Shown here: positions 1 through 13,256 of the stretch, piece by piece
Layout of the letters: every line of letters begins with the position of its first letter
How positions within the stretch are numbered: the first letter of the stretch is position 1
Assembly (NCBI RefSeq): GCF_047496725.1
Contig: NC_132972.1
Span: 5,944,001 to 6,008,000, forward strand
Length of the DNA: 64,000 nucleotides
Source of the DNA: Anoplolepis gracilipes
Taxonomy: Eukaryota > Arthropoda > Insecta > Hymenoptera > Formicidae
Direction of reading: 5' to 3'
The notes under the pieces: model-generated
Database searches by the model: none
The model's input: only the letters and a program-made list of their open reading frames with translations
What the model was told of the DNA's origin: nothing
Translations under genes and position numbers: made by a program

Positions 1-3
1 TTT

Positions 4-1733
4 TCAAACACTTTGTATGTAAGAAAGTATCTCTTCCTTCAAATATCCCTTAGGCATATTTTCCTTATCAGTAATATTCCACGAAAATTCCAATATAGCT
101 GTGGGAATTAACCGTAATTCTAAAAGTGTCTTATCAAAACACTCTTCTATTAACTTAATCCCATCTGGTGTCATCAAGGAAAAGAACACTTTATCGTCGA
201 TTAGATTTTCATCAACAAATTCGACTACATTCTGGAATTTCTCATGTACCGAAAAAGTACCTTGTAATATTATTCCATCTGGAAATTTAATACGAAGTAC
301 AGCAAACTTATATCTTCTAAGTATACGCTGCTCATCCTTCTCCCTCATAGCCTTTGTTCTTAGCATTTGATTTCTTTCTACAGCTTCCGTTCTGACAATA
401 AATTATATAATTAATTACATGTTAAATCAATGCGTTTCTCATTTTATTATATCGTATGTATATATATATATATGTGTGTGTAAGCTTACCGCAATTGTTG
501 TTCTCTTTTTATTTCTTCCGGACTTATAGTGAAAAAACTAGGTGGCAACTCATTTTTCATGCGAGCTTGGCTAGGCATTAGTACTTGCAGATTCCTATCT
601 AATTCAATAGGAATAGGTTCTGCAGATTTCAATGCTTCTTCTAACATTATAAGATTTTCAATATTACAATTATTAGGACTCCATACTAAGAAATCTTCTT
701 CATTTTCATTATGTAACAATCTTTTTTGCTCAAACCCAGCTGCTTTTAAGAAGTCTAATGCCCCTTCAATAGGCAAAACTTTTTCCTGTAAAAACATACA
801 TTTGTATGTACATGCATATACATCCATATATGTATAAAAGCTATTTTATATTAAAACTATATCAAATAACTAATAAAAAAATGCAATATTACTTGGAATA
901 TTCTATTACACATCCTGATTTTCCAATACTTCTCAACATCAGGGTTGTTAATAATATTCTCCAAATATTTGCCAAGTGTTTCTACACAACTCTCAATTTT
1001 TTCTTTCCCTGTATTGCAACTTTGAATAATTAAACATGCTGTTAACCCAGCTTCTTCTCCTTTTATTTGCTCATATAAAAATTCTCTAATTTTCTTTTTC
1101 CATTCATCTCGAAGCAACACTTCATCAGATAAATATGGACAACGAAAGAAGACATCAGTAACTGCAAAAATGGAAGGATCTTCAATTCTATCTTTTTTCT
1201 CTTTCAATGGTGTATTTTCTGTCTGTTGTGTTTGCTGTGCTTTTCTTTCTAATTCCAATTCACGTTTAACGCGTGCTTGAATGGCAGTGTATGACCTGTA
1301 AATGATCATAAAATTTATCTTTAATAAAGAAGAAATTTAATTAACGCTATTATTATATAAATATATAAGAAATAAAATAAATAAAAATAATTTTAACATT
1401 ACATACGTGTTAAATCTTGGTTTATCACTTTTCTTTGCTTCTAATCTTGCTAAAGCAGCTTGGCCTGCAGTTTTGGCTTCTTCTGTAGGTTCGGTTCTTC
1501 TAATTGGTTCTTTAGACTCTGCTGGGGTATATATGGTGCTGGTAGAATCTGTCAATCTATACATACAAAGAAAAATAATTAAATATTAACTTATTAACGT
1601 TTTGTTAAGTGTGTTATCACTAAACTTGCTTCAAAAATTTATACTATTGCAATTACTTGTGTCCCTTTCCTGCTTTCATAAACTTGGCGCTTGTCTTCTT
1701 CTTTTGGAAAAAGGACTTGATTTTATCAGCCAT
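4..1733 (-). CDS. UBXN6: UBX domain-containing protein 6 (VCP/p97 cofactor), five coding exons
   Basis: Exons on the minus strand: 1657-1733, 1407-1556, 893-1295, 490-785 and 4-391, all with GT-AG junctions that keep frame; 437 aa, close to the 441 aa of the human protein. The N-terminus MADKIKSFFQKKK followed by FMKAGKGHKLTD matches the family's conserved start (VCP-binding VIM-like segment). A PUB domain lies at about residues 155-240 (EEAGLTACLIIQSC to DFLKAAGFEQKR), and a C-terminal UBX domain at about 320-410 (RYKFAVLRIKFPDG, VHEKFQNVVEFV, LLELRLIPTAILEFSW). Known family role: adaptor of the AAA ATPase p97/VCP in endolysosomal sorting and ER-associated degradation. The stop codon is only 3 bp from the window edge, so the 3' UTR is outside. 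The start is supported by homology and by lying just before exon 2 in the same phase. Confidence 0.95.
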
Positions 1734-1787
1734 ATCAAATTGTTGTTATTTATATAAATAAAATATAATAATCAAATATCCAATATA

Positions 1788-2281
1788 TCACTCAGTTGAT
1801 TTATTACAATCTTCACCTGCACCTGAAATGACATTTCATTATTATTTTAAACCTATTCAAGTGATATTACTTTTTTGCGTTAATCTTTATATATCATACG
1901 CAAAAAAAAAAAAAAAAAAAAAAGAAAAAAAAGATAAGATATTACTCAGACGTTCTTACCTGCTTTCATAAATTGTTCCGTAATTCTAGTGCCGTAAATA
2001 TGCCAAGCAACAAAGATCAATGCCACACTACTCAGGAATGTCAACAGGAAGACTTTGAGTAGCTGAAATTGAAAATCGTCGAATGCTAACAACGCTATCA
2101 GTTCGTGAAAAAATTCGCGTAGCTTCGACGACGTCTCGTCATCGAAGATGACGATATCGTTGGAATTAAAGGTTAGTCCGAAAGTCGACGAGAATAACGA
2201 TAACAGGTTGTGCACGCATTTATTGATCGCCTCCGACAAATAATTCGTCCAAGGACACGAATCCTCACATGCGCTGCTCAT
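1788..2281 (-). CDS. small single-pass membrane protein of unknown function, two exons
   Basis: Exon 1 is 1960-2281 (ATG at 2281, donor AAAGCAG|GTAAGA) and exon 2 is 1788-1822 (acceptor TTTCAG), giving 118 aa. The N-terminal half is Cys/Ser-containing and soluble (MSSACEDSCPWTNYL). Residues about 74-96 form a strong hydrophobic segment (LLKVFLLTFLSSVALIFVAW), followed by HIYGTRITEQFMKAG and an acidic tail. This looks like a small integral membrane protein. I do not recognise the family. The exon 2 splice is inferred from consensus sites; without it the frame ends at 1946. It lies head-to-tail with UBXN6, only about 55 bp from stop to the next ATG. Confidence 0.7.
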
Positions 2282-2541
2282 CACATGAGGGAGAGATTCC
2301 CGATGTCCAAAGTATCACTTACTCGAGTTTAGCGATTCTGTCACACCTACGAGATTTACGAGAAGTCAACTTTATGAGACACTACTTATTCTTCAGTCAT
2401 TACGCTGATGCACGTACAGCTGATATATACAATCGAATTGTAACAAATTTCTACTCGATTGGTTTTGGAACGCGCGAAAATCGAGGAATCGTTTCGTCAT
2501 ATTTATATAAAGAATTTATATAGTATATAATATATATTTTT

Positions 2542-2572
<31 letters not shown>

Positions 2573-2874
2573 GTACAGCTCTGAATGAAGTCTGTATAAA
2601 TATATTAATGATTTTTCAGTACTAGAGCATTCTATGATACTGACAGTTTGTATTTATTTATATTAAACACAGACATGTGCATTATTTCTTAACTGATATC
2701 TGTCATTACTGTACTCGTCGGATGTCATATAAAAAAAAAATTGTTTAATCATACGCGTGTAAATTTTTATTAACTTTTATTTGATTTTATCATATTTTTT
2801 TTTATTATGTATTTTTGTGTTTGCGATTTTTGCGCGTTCTGAAACTAATGGAAAGAGGAGTTTCAGTCAGGGGG

Positions 2875-2883
2875 TATAAATAG
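2875..2883 (+). promoter_or_regulatory. TATA box, candidate distal promoter of retm
   Basis: TATAAATAG sits on the plus strand about 390 bp upstream of the retm start codon. A good donor (AGAA|GTAAGG) lies near 2960, so this could drive a short non-coding 5' exon of retm. No other plus-strand gene begins nearby. The assignment is inference. Confidence 0.35.
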
Positions 2884-3271
2884 ACAAGATGTATTGTATT
2901 GCGCAATATTTTAGTTATCGTAAGATGGCCCTAAAAGCAACATTCGATTAAAGTCCCTAGAAGTAAGGTATTTTCGTCATTTTGCTTCAAGTACCAATGA
3001 AAACTCTGATCAGATTATCCAGACTTTCACTTTTAGGGAATCTACTTATGCTCGTGGGAGTTTTTACTCTATCTACTTATTTCTCCCTGAGCAACGACAG
3101 TTCTTTCTATACTCTAATTGGAGATTAGCATTCCGTCTGCTTCCGTCTGCCAATTGATTAGCTGTTATGGCCGTAGTGTACATACCGTGATCAAATTATC
3201 ATAAGTTTCGCATAATCAGCGCATAATCAGGATAAATCCAAAGTGAAAACGCGTAAAGAAAATAAACAAAT

Positions 3272-6200
3272 ATGGTGCAACAATATCAATCACCCGTGCG
3301 AGTTTACAAGCATCCGTTCGCTCTTGTCATGATGGTATGTTTATTATGTATTACACAACCTTCGAACTTAGCCGTCATAAAATATGTATGGACACATGGA
3401 GTGTGTCCATATCCTTCACAGAACATATGTGTATATCCCAGATAATCCAATAATCGATCCAACAGCTGAATGCTTATATTAAATTAAATAGAAAAATAAC
3501 GTGCAATAATCTTTTGTTTGTAGATGTTATCTTTTTATTTTTTCTGCTACTCCAAGTCAGAACATGCAAGTCATTTAATTGCTCTCAGAATTTTTTTTTC
3601 GTGTGAAATAAATTAATAATCGTATTATTATGTAATATACAAGGCAAACAAGAAGATATTTTATCTGTTCACAGGCATACGAGCGTAGGTTTCCAACATG
3701 TCCACAGATACCAGTTTTTATCGGATGTGAAATTATGTTAGACGAAGAGAGTGAGGATGGTGCTGTTAGAACTACAGAAAGACGGTGTAAATTAAATGTC
3801 GACGCACCTTATATCTTGAAAAAGGTTTGTCCACATATATCAAAAAATATCAAATAATAGTTTCATACTTATTATGGCATTCAGGCTGTCATTTAGTTAC
3901 TGCTAAAATTTATTATTTATTATTATTAACATGTTAAATCTGACTTACTTGATATTTCTAATTTTGTTTTTATAAATTTTGAGGAAATATTGTACATTAG
4001 TAGCTGTGAAATTAAACATTTCTGATATCATTAAAACAGTTTCTTATGCATCAAGAAACAATGCTCAGTGATATGTTGTTTTATTTCAGATAATTGGTGT
4101 AGATTTTGTATACTTCATTCAAAGGAATGTTTTAGATAGGCGCAATAATGTTTTAGAAATAGAAGCATACAACGAAAGTTTTGCTACTAGAGTAACAGTT
4201 ATTGAAAAATGTAGATATTTTGTAAGTATTATATATAGAGTCACACATACACACACCTACACACAAACATACATATACATATTTTACTTTTTTAAATTTT
4301 ACTTTTTTTATGTTAGAAGTATTTTATTGTATATTTCTTCCAACTTTATATAAAAAATAATTGGATTGTAATTTTATTTCTCTCTCTTTAGATTCACCCT
4401 GAAAACTCAGAGTGGACTTGCTTTGAACAAACAGCAAGTTTAGATATTAAAAATTTTTTTGGTTTTGAAAACTCAATGGAAAAGTTAGCGATGAAGCAAT
4501 ATGCTCAAAATATTGCTAAGGTAATGCACATAACAATACGCAGCAGTTTCTATTATACAGATAACAGATATTATAACGAATATAATACAATAACAGTATA
4601 TCAACTTTTATCAACTTATTATCACATGAGATGTAATTTTATTATACTTAATTAAAGGGTAAGGAAATTATTGAATACTTCATAAATCAATTGAAGGAAG
4701 AAGGTATTACCTATGTTCCTCCTTGGACAGATCCACAAAAAGGATCTTCTGAAGAAGAAAAGTAAGTATTCCTTTGATGATTTTAGATTAAATTATAAAA
4801 ATGTATAGAGTCTATATATCCTTTTGATTGCATAAATTTCACATTGCTTATAAGGAAGCATCATCATAAATGCTGGTAGCACTTCAGACATCAAGAGCAC
4901 AAGTGATTGTCTGTATAAAAAAAATAATATTCCAAACCTTTCTATTATAACATCTTACAATTTTAATTCCAGCAGTAAACATTTAACACATTTTACCTAA
5001 ATTCATACTAACAATTTATATTGAGCAATTATTTTCGGTCTGCAATGGTTACTTTTTTTATATAGGAAAAATGTGGTCGAAAATAATGAGTATACTGACA
5101 AAGAATTATGTAATGCCGACAGCAAACTGCCCAGCAACAGAGGTGTGCATATTATCTTCTTTAATACTAATTTTTTTTTTTTGGTAAATAACAGCGCATA
5201 TGTAATTTATTGTATTTTTTTCTTCTCAGAGATGCAGCTATCTTCGGATTATATAGAGAGATACTTAGGAAAACTAGATATGCTACAAGAAAGCAAATTA
5301 GTGCAACTTAGACATAGTATAGAGGAGCTGAGGGGAAGCTCGGTCCCGGGTTATGCAACGCTCCTACGGTTCTTGAGGGCCACCGAATTTTCGGTCGAAA
5401 AAGCAAGAGAAATGTTAACACAGTCCTTACATTGGAGGAAGAAACATCAAATTGATAAACTTCTCGATGAATATGAAATGCCACAAGTAATTAAAGATTA
5501 CTTTCCTGGTGGTTGGCATCACTTTGATAAAGGTAATCAATAAAAACCTGCTACAAATGTCATACTATGTTAGACTATACTATGAAAAATGATAATGTTA
5601 CTATATGTGATATATGAAAAGATGCATAGTATATTTTTTCTAATTTTATATTCTTTGATATTTATAGATGGACGACCTTTATATATCTTAAGACTGGGTC
5701 AAATGGACGTGAAAGGTCTGCTTAAATCGATTGGGGAAGATGAATTATTATTATTAGTAAGCTAAATTAGTTTAAAAATATTTTTCAAAATTGTTCAAAA
5801 TGGTGTTTAACAAACAAGCAACTATCAACCTGGCGAGTAAGAGCCATACGCAGATGTTAATGCATAAATTTCTTAGAAATTTTTTCTGCGAAAATTGAAA
5901 CGTGCACAGGGCACATATTTTACTTGGTGTATTTACCAAGAAATAGATTCTCATTTTTGAGAATTCTATACCCCCTCTTTACCCCCCCCCCCTAAAGAGA
6001 CGTAGGCGAGAAAAATAACGGGGCGAAGTTCCGATTCAGCGACTTTGTCTCGTTATTTTTCTCGCCTACGTCTCTTTAGGGGGGGGGGGGATAAAGAGGG
6101 GGGTATAGAATTCTCAAAAATGAGAATCTATTTCTTGGTAAATACACCAAGTAAAATATGTGCCCTGTGCACGTTTTAATTTTTGCGGAAAAAATTAATT

Positions 6201-6930
6201 TTTAAGAAATTTAAGCATTAACATCTGCGTATGGCTCTTACTCGCCAGGTTGATAGTTGCTTGATGTTTAACAATTTCATGTTACTTTTCTGCAGGCTTT
6301 ACATATCTGTGAAGAAGGTTTACATTTGATGGAAGAAGCTACTACTGTTTGGGGACATCCAGTCTCGCAATGGACTTTATTGATAGATTTAGAAGGTTTA
6401 AATATGCGACATTTATGGAGACCTGGAATAAAAGTATGAACATTTTAATATGGAACAAATATAATTTATAGCTAGAATATTAACTTATATATTTCATATG
6501 TTACATAAATGATTATATATTGTTAAATATAACAATTTAAATTTGCTTAATTTGTTCCAGGCATTATTGAGAATAATAGAAATAGTTGAAGCAAATTATC
6601 CAGAAACAATGGGAAGAGTTTTAATCATACGTGCTCCCAGGTGCTTCCCTATTTTATGGACACTTATCAGCACTTTTATTAGTAAGATTTTATAATTAAT
6701 AACTTAAATGATATAAACTAATTATAAATATTTTTTTTTACCAATTATGTATATATTGAAATTGCAGACGAAAATACTAGGAAAAAGTTTATATTTTATT
6801 GTGGTTCAGACTATCAGGAGCAGGGCTCTGGAGGTCTCAATGAATATATTAATCAAGAGTTTATTCCTGAATTTCTTGGTGGTTCCTCAGAGGTAAGACT
6901 ACAATAATATTAGCAAAAATTAAAATATGC

Positions 6931-6980
<50 letters not shown>

Positions 6981-9335
6981 GATATGTGAAATTTACTATT
7001 ATGTGCATATATATATATATACACACAATATATTGTATATATTATAAATTCCACATATCAATACTAAATATATTGTTAATATTAATATTTTACATATATA
7101 ATTACTATACTTTATTATATAATAATTAAATGCTTTTATATGACAACGTAAATATTATAAACATATAACATATTCTAATATAACTTATGTACTGTATAAA
7201 CGAAATACAGTACAATGTATATTGTAATATAACACAATTATTAACACAGATTATTATAACAATCTTATATTATATATATTTACTTTATAGTAATACACAA
7301 TTAATTTTATAAAAGAATTTTAATACTCTCTTTCTTTCTTGGAAAATATACGCACAGTAGTATCATTTTTTGAAATATTTATACTAGTAATGTATTGCAT
7401 GTTGAATACTAGGAAATGAATATATGCGAAGTCTATAGTATGGTACCTCGAAGATTTTACATTTTCGACACAACTGCGAACAGTGTAAGAAAATGATACA
7501 AAATTTATGTTGAATTGTAGAAGTTGTTCCCTCCAGCTAACTGGCTTTAGTGGAACAAAAATGTGACGTTCTTATATTTATTAAAAATGCACATTATTAT
7601 ATTTTGGTAACAAAGAAGTATTAATCGAAAAATTTTTAAATGTAATATCAACAATTGCTAGATTCATAAGCATTGTCTCTGTCACATCTATATATCTTAT
7701 CTTTCTGTCATCTACATCTGAGACCATACTAGTTCATATATGAATCATCTCCAATTTCTCCATTATAATTTGTCATTTATATATATATATACACACATTT
7801 GAAAAGTAATTCATTGAGATATCATTTATGTGTATCATTAAATATGATCAGAAGTTCATGTAATGTTCACGCAAGTTTAAGCACTAATTAAAGATTATAA
7901 AACAACACTGGCACACAAAAAAGTAAAGTAATTCTAGCTAGTTAAATTTCAGAATATTTTAAACAGTCAAAAATGTACAACTAAATAATAACAGACTAGT
8001 TAGACTCAGAACTTGAAATTGTTAAAAACCATTAAGTATCTGAAATTTGGTTAGCTGTTAATTAAAGTAACTTTTTAAATATTTTATAATTTATATGTAC
8101 ATATTCCCTATAACAAAGATATAAAATACAAATATGTCTATAACTCTTTTATTTCTATTAAAATGTTAGACATACATAATGGAAGGTGGAGTTATCCCGA
8201 AAAACTTGTATAGAGTGGACTTGGAGGGTACCTCCGGTGAACACGAGCATAGTTTATATCACTCCATCAGTTTGAGCCGTGGCCAAATGCATCATGTGTT
8301 CATAGAATCAGATGATCCAGGTGCTGTTCTGACGTGGGATTTTGACGTAATGCGGCATAATGTTGTATTTACAGTACTTCACAAATCGCGAAATAGCGAA
8401 AATGCTATTGCAGGTAAAATACTAGGAACACAAATTTATAATGACATTATATACATACATAAACATTTTTAAACTACTCAAAGTAGAGACATAATGTACA
8501 TATTACAGTGCTAAGAGAGCATTGACTATTTTGTAGAAATCCCAGAGCTTGCAATAGGGGGTGATCATGACGTCGTTGCTACAAAAGAACTAAAAGATAA
8601 TTATGTTAAAGTCGAGCCTAGTATAGTTTGTCACGATGGTGAAAGCATCCAAGTACGTATTCTCTTACATAATTTATGTATTGATATTTATAAGAAATGA
8701 TATTGAAGGATTCATATATGCGATCACTGATGAAAATTTGAACAAGAATAAAAAATATATATTTGTTATGGGTTTAATTTTATTGTACTATCATTTAATA
8801 GTAGTAATTTGAATTATAATTATTTCTTGTATATTATTATAAATTACAAACACAGAGATATACATTTTTACCTTTTTGTGATTTATTTAGATACTTCTGT
8901 CAGTTATTTTGTAGAATATGTAGATATACTATTAGTAAAATTATAATTATTGTTATTTTTATGGAGTTATTAATCCTTTTTGTACAGGGAACGCATATCA
9001 TGCAAGATACAGGTACCTACATATTACAGTGGCAAAATCAAGAAGACCAAGCCGAATTTCTTCCATCTATTAGTTCTCATAAAGCTCAACTTATGTATTT
9101 TTACGAGACATTGCCATCTGCACACTACAGGTACATAAATGTTTGAAATAAAATGAAATAGAATAAAAATAAAACTTATGCAAAATGTAAAACTTATATA
9201 AAATGCGCATATAGTAGATATTTTTGATTTATTAAAATAATAATATTCTCATTGGTTTCTTTTAGGGGTTCAATGATGAGTTTACAGTCTGCTATTAGTG
9301 GAAGATCAGAGGCTAGTTCATCATTATCCAGATGA
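3272..9335 (+). CDS. retm: SEC14-like protein real-time (PRELI/MSF1 + CRAL-TRIO + GOLD), 15 coding exons
   Basis: Exons: 3272-3334, 3675-3824, 4090-4221, 4392-4520, 4658-4761, 5066-5142, 5230-5532, 5668-5756, 6296-6433, 6561-6681, 6768-6892, 8170-8413, 8537-8652, 8988-9130, 9266-9335. All junctions are GT-AG and in phase; the product is 667 aa, close to the fly protein. PRELI/MSF1 domain at about residues 1-175 (YERRFPTCPQIPVFIG, FVYFIQRN), CRAL-TRIO N-terminal part at about 222-300 (YATLLRFLRATEFS), lipid-binding CRAL-TRIO domain to about 477 (WTLLIDLEGLNMRHLWRPG, GRVLIIRAPRCFPILW), and a C-terminal GOLD domain at about 485-640. This is the SEC14L1/SEC14L5 architecture, a phosphoinositide/lipid-transfer type protein of cytosol and Golgi. 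Intron 8 carries a foldback transposon (5814-6264). Intron 6 (5143-5229) is 87 nt, divisible by three and has no in-frame stop. Confidence 0.95.
5814..6264. mobile_element. foldback MITE with about 205-bp inverted arms, inside a retm intron
   Basis: Arms 5815-6020 and 6051-6263 are inverted copies with more than 90% identity by eye, separated by a loop of about 30 nt. They share CAAGCAACTATCAACCTGG at their outer ends and have C-rich/G-rich runs near the centre. The element is flanked by direct repeats TGTTTAACAA at 5804-5813 and 6265-6274. Long terminal inverted repeats with a 9-10 bp duplication resemble Mutator-like (MULE) non-autonomous elements; an hAT-type origin is less likely. There is no coding capacity. 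Confidence 0.9.
6893..8169 (+). other. intron 11 of retm with an AT microsatellite
   Basis: This is the longest retm intron, about 1.28 kb. It contains a run of TA dinucleotides at about 6934-6977 and otherwise plain AT-rich sequence. I saw no gene in it. Confidence 0.8.
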
Positions 9336-12300
9336 AAAGCAATGGAGGTAAATATTGAATTGCAAGAAACATGAAATTATTTTAGTTTTAATCTTTTAGT
9401 GATATGTTATAAAAACACGAATCTCTCATTTGTATTTAAGAAAATTAGTTTTCTTAAACATCATTTTAGAATGCAATTTAGATTTTAATTAATCTGTTAT
9501 TTTAATTTTTGACGCGGTTGCTTCTATGTACACATCACTAATCCAACTCTTAAGCCTAAAATACTCACGTTGACAATTACAAAGCCAATGATATATTATA
9601 TAGTTAAATAATAATACAGTATATAACAATGTTAACTACTTAAACTTTATTTTCATATAAAGATGAAATATAGTGGAAAAATATTCAAAATAAAATCTTG
9701 TACATTTTATATAGATCGTACTGCAATATATATATATATATATAAAATAAAGACCGTTGCAAGAGCGTATTATAATTTCCAGCTCTAAAGTAAACGGTAA
9801 TACAAATTGTGCAATTGAATTGTGATTTAAGATTAATTTATATAAACACATATATTTACACATAAAGAACACGGGTAACGAAAAATGTTCTTCCCTCAAG
9901 ATTACATTTTACTCAAAGTATTCTTAAAGAAAGCTATATAAAAGAGCTAATATTTATAGTACATTAAAAAACATTCCATTGCTCCGAGTAATAGAACATG
10001 TATTTAAATTTTTGACACATTTTCACGAATTTTTTAATATAGTATGCAAGAAGATTAATAAGTTGTAGGATCACAACATAACTTTAATAATATTTCTTGT
10101 GTATTAATTTAACATTAATATGTTTAAAGTAAATTAACTAAATGTATTTTCTAGCTATCTAAAAATTAATGAAAACATGTAATATATTCTGAATAATTTA
10201 TTATATCATTAAATGTTAAAATTAATGCAACATACTTTCAAGAAAATGAATTTTTAGAAATTAAACAGAGAGAAAACTAATTTTGAGAGAGTATAATAAT
10301 ATATATACAATTTAATAAATGTGAATAAGTTTCAGTAGCAAAATATTTTCATATTTTAATGTTAATTTTTAGATAGCTTATAAAAATTCATTAATTTTAT
10401 ACATAATATTGTATTTGTATATAAATTTTATTTTATGACAAAATAGTATCAATATGATTAAAATGTAGTAAAATTAGATAAGGTTAATTTTAAAATGCAG
10501 GATGAAAAGAAATAATTGAGAAAAATAAATATTGTATATAAATATTATATATTATTAAATATAGTCAATTAGAATGAATAATATAAAAACAGAGAAAGAA
10601 TGTGTTAAAAGAATACATTCATACTTTCGATAGAAAACATTCTATTAAAATACACAGAGAAAACTTTTATATAAAAAATTATCTTTAATTACCACATAAT
10701 TTGTAAAATTACAATCTCTATTTAGAAATTAACTGTATCAGTGAATAGAAATATTCTTCCCATGTATTCTTAACAAATTCCGTCTTGATGATAACCAATT
10801 ACAATTAGTAATAGTTCAATTAAAGAAAGAATGTATTTTTCAAATGAAGATTTTTAGAATGGACACAAAAAACACATGTGTTTTTGTTAGATTAGTACAT
10901 AGATGATGTAATTATAATATTATATAATCTGCCAGTTATATTTGTTAAATAGTTAATTAAAAATGTCATGTTCACCAGTTATTTGTCACAACAGAATCTA
11001 CAAAAATTTGCTGTTTTAGAATGTAGTTATGTAACTAGTATGTGTGAAGAGTGTATGTAGTATATATTATTACAGCAAAAAATATAGAATGTATAAATTT
11101 ATCGTTTGAATAATAAGATATTTACAAAACTTTACCATGTAATAATGCAATATGCATCTTCTTTACTCTAAAAATTATGATATTACTTGGATTGAGAACA
11201 AAATGACATAACATGTTACTGATTTGAAGTATTACGTACTGTGACCTAGCTAGTAGTTGTTATTTTTATTGTCATCGTACATCAATGTTGAAGGCAATAA
11301 AGTTCAAACAGATTTATTAAATTATTATTATTGAATATTAATCTATTTCAAAGTTTAACATTTACAGGCAATAATTATACATCTTGAGTAATCTTCTCAG
11401 ATTAGGATAAATAAATAACAAAAAGAGTGGTTTTAACAATTTCTTTGGCTTTTCATAACATTGTATTCTACAATACATACATATATATTGAAGTGTATAC
11501 ATACATACATATATACGTACATATATATCTGTATACACTTTACAACTGTACATTTTACACGTCCATTTTATATGTAGTAATGTATATATAAAACGCTTCG
11601 ACATTTTACTAGACTAGGATATATATATATATATGCAATAATAATGTTCCCAAAGCCATGTATCTTTATACATAGATCATGTGCAGGAACTCTTGATTTT
11701 CTATCATATTTTTTAACATCCATCTTAAAAAGAGAGAGATGAAATATAAAATTATTTTTATCTTTTCATTGTATCAAAAATTACAAAATATATAAAAATT
11801 CGTCCTTTGGATAAAAACAAAGAGACGAAGTACAAAAGATGCTTAATATTTTTATTGATATATAGTATCGCATTATTTTGCAGCATGATTATTTTTTAAA
11901 CAATATGAAAAATGCAATGTAAATACATTTATAATATCCAATTATAATAATCTCCTTTTATTTTTATAGAAAAAGAAATTAGGAAAAATTATATAAATAC
12001 ATCATTTCTATTACTCCTCATGAAACATCTTAAAATATCTCATAATAATAATTGAGATTGTTGTATAGGCAGGAAAGATATGCAAAAAATACAAAATCTG
12101 GTAAGTATTTAGTTTCTAATTGGTAGAGATTATTGATATTAAATATAATTGATAGAAATTATTAATATTCAATAATAAAATGTCAATATGTTAGATATAT
12201 AGCTTGGAATGTTTTACCTCACATTAATTTTAGGCATACATATTGAGGAGTAGATTAATTTATCACACGATAATAAATTTACAATAAAATATATAGATAG

Positions 12301-13256
12301 AAATATAATAAAAAAACTAATAATGAATATGAATATCTCTAAGATTTTTCTAAGTAATATCATACTTTGGAAAGAGAGAACTCTTACAGTATGAATATTT
12401 GGAAGATTTTGGAATTCTTTTAAATATTTTTTTCTCACACACAAATATCAATTCTCTTTGCTGCAGTTAAACTTAAAAAATATATAGTTATGAAGTGGAT
12501 GTTATGTTCTTATCATATATATCTTTGATTATGAAACTGTAGAAGAGTAGTCATATTTAGATTTAATAATTAAAGTGCATCAGGACAAATCCACAAATAT
12601 AATATAAATATAATATAAATCCTTGGCAGTGCTCGTATGGGAAAAAAGTCATCGATTAATGTTTCTATAGTCAAAGATATATATATAAATGTAATGCGAT
12701 TTTATTATACTTTGGCATTTCTCTTTTTAAACTTTTTTTTATAAGGATACAGTTGAGTTTTTCTTTTCTAGCATTCTTCTGATCTAATTTTTTCTCTATT
12801 CTAATTTAATTATTTTCTTCTAAAATAAAATTCTATTCTTGCATCATTTTTTTCGAAAGATTTGTCATATTGGAGCGCAAGTGAGTGAAAAACAAAGTGC
12901 GCAATATTTTTATTGCATGTATATGCCATTAGAATAAGAATGAAAATTGAGAAGAAATATTGGAATAGAGGAAATATTTGATCTCGATAATTCTAAATCA
13001 GAAGAAACTGACTGTGTTAACAATATTAACTAACAATATCAGGTTAGCATGACTTCTTATCTCAGTTTTAAAATAAACAGAGAAACTTTAACTTTCTTAG
13101 CTACATGATTTAACAATATTTATACATTGAAATAATGGATCAAGATTTTCCTAACATCTATTATAATATTTGGCAGAAAAAATAGATTGGATAGGCAAAC
13201 CTCCTTAAAGTATATTAAGGTATAAATATTGATCGATTAAATTTCTTTTGGCATTT
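9336..13256. other. retm 3' UTR and intergenic AT-rich sequence
   Basis: About 3.9 kb between the retm stop and the TAX1BP3 stop (convergent genes). It is very AT-rich with several AATAAA-type signals (for example near 11297), so part is probably 3' UTR of one or both genes. Open frames here are short, AT-driven and have no recognisable domains. Confidence 0.7.

Noticed and set aside
9636..9899. 87-codon minus-strand frame downstream of retm
   Set aside because: AT-driven, Tyr/Ile-rich frame in a presumed 3' UTR, without homology.
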